A stretch of 64,000 bases of DNA, from NCBI RefSeq assembly GCF_000968135.1, contig NZ_FO538765.1, forward strand, positions 2,864,001 to 2,928,000. Reading direction: 5' to 3'. The notes under the pieces were generated by a model. That model made no database searches and was not told where the DNA came from. It worked only from the letters and a program-made list of their open reading frames with translations. Positions 61,414 through 64,000 of the stretch are shown piece after piece (the stretch's first letter is position 1; every line of letters begins with the position of its first letter). The translations under genes were made by a program, and so were the position numbers. This stretch comes from Magnetospira sp. QH-2 (lineage in GTDB: Bacteria > Pseudomonadota > Alphaproteobacteria > Rhodospirillales > Magnetospiraceae).

Positions 61414-62463
61414 TCAAGATCCATCCATCTTCAATGTGCGCACCGCGCCGGCGGCATCGGCGGCATAGGCGTTTGCACCGGTAATGCGCCAGTCGCCGCC
61501 GCCCTCGCCAAAGGCATACCCGCCCACGATCACCAAGACGTCACGCGCAGAGGGGTCGGCCCGTACCGCGGTGACGATGTCGCGCACCCGCCCCACATGG
61601 AACGGCAGGGTTGCCGAAAGGCCCAAGGCGTCGGCCTTATTCTCGACCACGGCACCCACGATCTCCTCCATGGGCATATTGGCCCCCAGATAGACCGTGT
61701 CCCAGCCTTCCATTTCCATGAAATCCGCAACCATGCGCATTCCCAGTTCATGCAGTTCATCGCCCACACAGGCGGCCACGAAGGTCTTGCCCACCCGCTC
61801 GCCGGAGAAAATATAGGAATAGAGCTGTGACATGACCAATTGAGTGACCGCGCTGCCATAGTGTTCCTGAGCGACACTGATTTCGCCCAGTTGCCAAAGG
61901 CGCCCGACCTCCCTTTGCACTGGCTGGAATACGTGAATGTAAATGTCTCGGACGGTGACCGTATCGGAAATTGCCCCTTTGATCAGGGTCATGGCCTGAT
62001 CTCGTTGCCGGTTAATCAATGCGGCCAGATAGTCACGGGCCAAACCCGCCAAAGGATTGTCGTCGCGCAGGTAGGACTGTGGCTCGTCCGGCATATGGGG
62101 AAGTTGGCGAATGGCCGCGTCCAGGGCTGCCAAGGCGCAGGTGCGTTGGTCCCCGGCCAATCGGTCCGCAACCACCTCGCGCATGATGGCAAAGTGATCC
62201 GCAAGATCAGGATGCCCCACACCGAAGCGCCCCAAGACGGCTTTAACCCAGGCAGCATAGGAAAGGAAAACATCGGGCCGATCCTGGTCCGCCGCTTCCA
62301 ACAGGTAGCCCACATGGAAGCGTGAATCCTGAATGCATTTGGACCGACCGGTCTTTCCGTATCGCCCTTCCAAGCTCGGGTCTCGCTCATATTGCAAATC
62401 AACCACGGCGGCGGCGATGGCTTCACCGATGGAACCATATCCACTAAGAGGCTGAACGAGCAT
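61414..62463 (-). CDS. Cobalamin-binding, CarH-like photoreceptor-type protein
   Basis: The 349-residue protein has three parts. The N-terminal helical domain (about 1-120) has pattern RYGKTGRSKCIQDSRFHVGYL. A four-helix B12 cap follows with W190 and E200-H201 (GRLWQLGEISVAQEHYGS), the Wx9EH motif known from adenosylcobalamin light sensors. The Rossmann-like B12 domain has lower ligand H238 (GDELHELGMRM), YLGANMP and the VIVGGYAFGEGG loop. There is no DNA-binding domain, so output likely passes to the co-transcribed histidine kinase. Confidence 0.88.
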   Translation of the reverse strand: MLVQPLSGYGSIGEAIAAAVVDLQYERDPSLEGRYGKTGRSKCIQDSRFHVGYLLEAADQDRPDVFLSYAAWVKAVLGRFGVGHPDLADHFAIMREVVADRLAGDQRTCALAALDAAIRQLPHMPDEPQSYLRDDNPLAGLARDYLAALINRQRDQAMTLIKGAISDTVTVRDIYIHVFQPVQREVGRLWQLGEISVAQEHYGSAVTQLVMSQLYSYIFSGERVGKTFVAACVGDELHELGMRMVADFMEMEGWDTVYLGANMPMEEIVGAVVENKADALGLSATLPFHVGRVRDIVTAVRADPSARDVLVIVGGYAFGEGGGDWRITGANAYAADAAGAVRTLKMDGS

Positions 62464-62489
62464 GGGGATTCCCCCTTTTCACTTGGGTA

Positions 62490-62789
62490 TCAGGAAACAA
62501 CGTGTTCGTAGGCGCGTATTTTTGTCTTTTTCGGATTGAGCTTCAATCCTTTGGGGATCCCGGCATGGGAGTCGGAATAAGCATGGCTGTGGTACCAGGT
62601 CTCGTAGCTGGCCTCGTCTTCCCAAAAGGTAATCAATTGAATCTCGGCGGGATTGTCGAGCGGGCTGACCACATCGATCCGAATAAACCCGGGGGCGCCA
62701 TCAACCATATGGGGGCGTTCGCGGAAGGCTTTTTTGACTTCCGCTTCCAGGCCATTGGCCACTTCAAACCGACTGATAACGATATGCAC
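62490..62789 (-). CDS. ABM-domain monooxygenase (heme-degrading IsdG-like)
   Basis: The 99-residue dimeric ferredoxin-like protein has IVISRFEVANGLEAEVKKAF and the family's conserved FWEDEASYETWYHSHAYSD followed by IPKGLKL. Members include heme-degrading IsdG/LmoHde-type enzymes and quinone monooxygenases. The start is taken as GTG 62789, because the longer frame adds an implausible hydrophobic leader. It lies 26 nt upstream of the B12-binding gene on the same strand. Confidence 0.85.
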   Translation of the reverse strand: MHIVISRFEVANGLEAEVKKAFRERPHMVDGAPGFIRIDVVSPLDNPAEIQLITFWEDEASYETWYHSHAYSDSHAGIPKGLKLNPKKTKIRAYEHVVS

Positions 62790-62904
62790 TGGTGGGGGCC
62801 TCGAGATAATTACCGCCAAAGAATAACAAATGAGGATCAGCGGAGAAACCGCTTTCCCAAACAATCTTTGCGCTTAGGCAACGGTCGGCAGCATCGACAA
62901 GAAA

Positions 62905-62918
62905 TATACTTTAGTATA
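62905..62918. promoter_or_regulatory. Palindrome TATACT-TT-AGTATA
   Basis: A perfect 6-bp inverted repeat with a 2-bp centre lies between the ABM gene start and the greB stop, in the likely ABM promoter. It resembles the palindromes at 1485-1497 and 35616-35625. Confidence 0.3.
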
Positions 62919-62958
62919 AATTCATTGACCAATCAAAAGGGTGCAATGGGTATTCACA

Positions 62959-63504
62959 TCAATCTGGATTATCGCCGTATCGAATCTCCAACACCTCGAC
63001 CGGTACCCGGCCCGCCGGGGTATGAACCTTGACCACATCGCCTTCGCCAGCCTTGAACAGGGCCCGGCCAATGGGAGAACGCCAGGAGATACGCCCGCGC
63101 TCCAGGTCCGTTTCGTCGATCCCCACCAGGGTCACGGTATGTTCTTGGTCGTCGTCACCGACATAGGTGACGGTGGCCCCGAAATAGACTTTCTCCAAAT
63201 GGGTTTGGCGGGCCGGATCAACGACCTCGGCATTTTCCAATCGCTTGGTGAGAAAGCGGATGCGGCGGTCGATCTCGCGCAGCTTCTTTTTGCCATAAAT
63301 GTAATCGCCGTTTTCCGAACGATCACCGTTCCCCGCGGCCCAGGAGACGATCTCAACGATCTTCGGACGCTCGTCGCGCATCAGGCCGTGCATCTCCTTC
63401 TCCATGCTCCGGAACCCTTGCGGAGTCATGTAGTTCTTCACACCCGACGGCAGGGCGGGCGCGTCTTCGTCGTCATCGGTATCCGTCTTGGGGTCAGCTT
63501 TCAC
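62959..63504 (-). CDS. greB: Transcription elongation factor GreB
   Basis: The 181-residue protein rescues backtracked RNA polymerase by stimulating transcript cleavage. The N-terminal coiled coil carries the acidic tip in AAGNGDRSENGDYIYGKKKLREID. The C-terminal FKBP-like domain has ISWRSPIGRALFKAGEGD. An acidic N-terminal extension (KTDTDDDEDAP) is unusual but harmless. The start is GTG 63504, overlapping the end of the hemerythrin gene by 11 nt. Confidence 0.93.
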   Translation of the reverse strand: MKADPKTDTDDDEDAPALPSGVKNYMTPQGFRSMEKEMHGLMRDERPKIVEIVSWAAGNGDRSENGDYIYGKKKLREIDRRIRFLTKRLENAEVVDPARQTHLEKVYFGATVTYVGDDDQEHTVTLVGIDETDLERGRISWRSPIGRALFKAGEGDVVKVHTPAGRVPVEVLEIRYGDNPD

Positions 63505-63907
63505 CGGCGAGATAGGGCTTGTATTTCATGTCCTCGCGCAGGATGTGGCGGATCAACCAGTCGGAAAGGAAGTTCATCAATTCCAAGCTGCCCTTTTCAT
63601 CCAGGCCACTTTCCACCAGTTCGGCATGCTTCTCGGCCACCTTGGCGCCCATGGTCTTGTGCAGTTCCTGATGCGCCTCGATATTGGGGTAGTCCGCCAG
63701 CTTCATCAGCCTTTCCTCGGCCTCGAAGTGATAGCGAACATAATCCAGCAGTTCATCCAGGGTCTTGGCAAGAACGCCCTGATCACCGCCGCCGCCTTCA
63801 CCGGCCACCGAATGCACCCGGTTAAGCAAATCGATCAGGATTTTATGGTCGTTGTCGAGAGTTTCCACTCCGACACTCATCTTGTCGTTCCAAACGATCA
63901 TCGCCAT
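63494..63907 (-). CDS. Bacteriohemerythrin
   Basis: The 137-residue protein has the four-helix di-iron O2-binding fold, with ligands visible in TLDNDHKILIDLLNRVH, YHFEAEERLM, EAHQELH and HILREDMKY. ATG 63907 (MAMIVWNDK) is chosen because GGGG lies 7 nt upstream. It overlaps greB by 11 nt, so the two are translationally coupled. It probably binds or senses oxygen for redox adaptation. The remaining 63929-64000 shows nothing I can assign. Confidence 0.93.
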   Translation of the reverse strand: MAMIVWNDKMSVGVETLDNDHKILIDLLNRVHSVAGEGGGGDQGVLAKTLDELLDYVRYHFEAEERLMKLADYPNIEAHQELHKTMGAKVAEKHAELVESGLDEKGSLELMNFLSDWLIRHILREDMKYKPYLAGES

Positions 63908-64000
63908 GGGAAAACCCCTGTCTATCAATACAAAGCACGCCCTATCGCGAGCGTTTCAATGTCTTGAGCCTATACGCGTGACCGCGCACGCACAAGATCA

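Noticed and set aside
1-64000. tRNA or rRNA genes
   Set aside because: I looked for cloverleaf-like and CCA-end patterns in the intergenic regions and found none I could support; a covariance search would be decisive.

Overview
The window looks like chromosomal DNA of an alphaproteobacterium of the Rhodospirillales type. This rests on the gene repertoire: an aa3-type cytochrome oxidase operon with heme A synthesis genes, DUF2336 and DUF2189 proteins, a plant/alpha-type glutamate-cysteine ligase, a MetZ-type sulfhydrylase, and many histidine kinases and small regulators. The DNA is GC-rich by eye, apart from a clearly more AT-rich island near 46.4-49.3 kb. A small Gly/Leu-rich protein at 53.2 kb resembles the magnetosome Mms6/MamG/MamD class, so a magnetotactic relative (Magnetospirillum, Magnetospira, Magnetovibrio) is possible. 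That is only an inference.

Layout. 0-1.5 kb: a cation diffusion facilitator with a downstream membrane protein (minus). 1.6-4.05 kb: a repeat, a complete IS5-family element with TA target duplication, and an IS110-family element. 4.05-9.75 kb: an AGCS amino-acid/Na+ symporter, a two-domain APS kinase with a degenerate sulfurylase half, arabinose-5-phosphate isomerase, and two membrane proteins. 10.1-19.2 kb: a large respiratory locus (subunit III, SCO, CuA subunit II, subunit I, terminator, small membrane protein, DUF420, a divergent subunit-I-like protein with its own CuA protein, heme O synthase, heme A synthase). 19.3-24.5 kb: signalling genes (SiaB-like, DUF2336, PAS-PAS-LuxR, TerB, NarL-type regulator, short histidine kinase). 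24.6-27.8 kb: purB, DUF302, a Tat-exported multicopper oxidase. 28-32.7 kb: a complete BMP-family nucleoside-type ABC transporter. 32.7-44.3 kb: HTH protein, GNAT, a histidine kinase interrupted by an in-frame TAG, rpsD, a 1165-residue NfnAB-like fused flavoprotein, metZ, a voltage-gated-type channel with a zinc ribbon, and a CHASE-PAS kinase. 44.4-49.85 kb: tldD followed by an accessory island. 49.85-64 kb: chorismate mutase, gshA, rsmE, ubiA, a CinA-like protein, a cyclase-like protein, an amidohydrolase, a FemAB/BioF2-like acyltransferase, an MFS carrier, a histidine kinase paired with a CarH-like B12-binding protein, an ABM monooxygenase, greB and a bacteriohemerythrin.

The most unusual part is the island between tldD and the chorismate mutase gene. 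It holds two RHS fragments in reversed order, a REP-associated tyrosine transposase (RAYT) bracketed by copies of its presumed repeat, and a 515-residue reverse transcriptase with FADD and GTPQGSS motifs. Just upstream of the reverse transcriptase start, on its transcribed strand, lies a non-coding stretch that can fold into a 10-bp closing stem enclosing three hairpins, behind a plausible sigma70 promoter. This layout resembles defence-type reverse transcriptases with a partner RNA, and I regard it as the best candidate for an undescribed system here. An 18-bp copy of the tldD 3' end brackets the island.

Other points worth attention: the divergent oxidase-like pair at 14.8-16.65 kb, which keeps all CuA ligands but lacks the CuB His-His pair; the main oxidase, which has the YSHPxV (A2-type) signature but no Lys at the usual K-channel position; the fused NfnAB-like enzyme; and the Wx9EH B12 protein co-transcribed with a histidine kinase.
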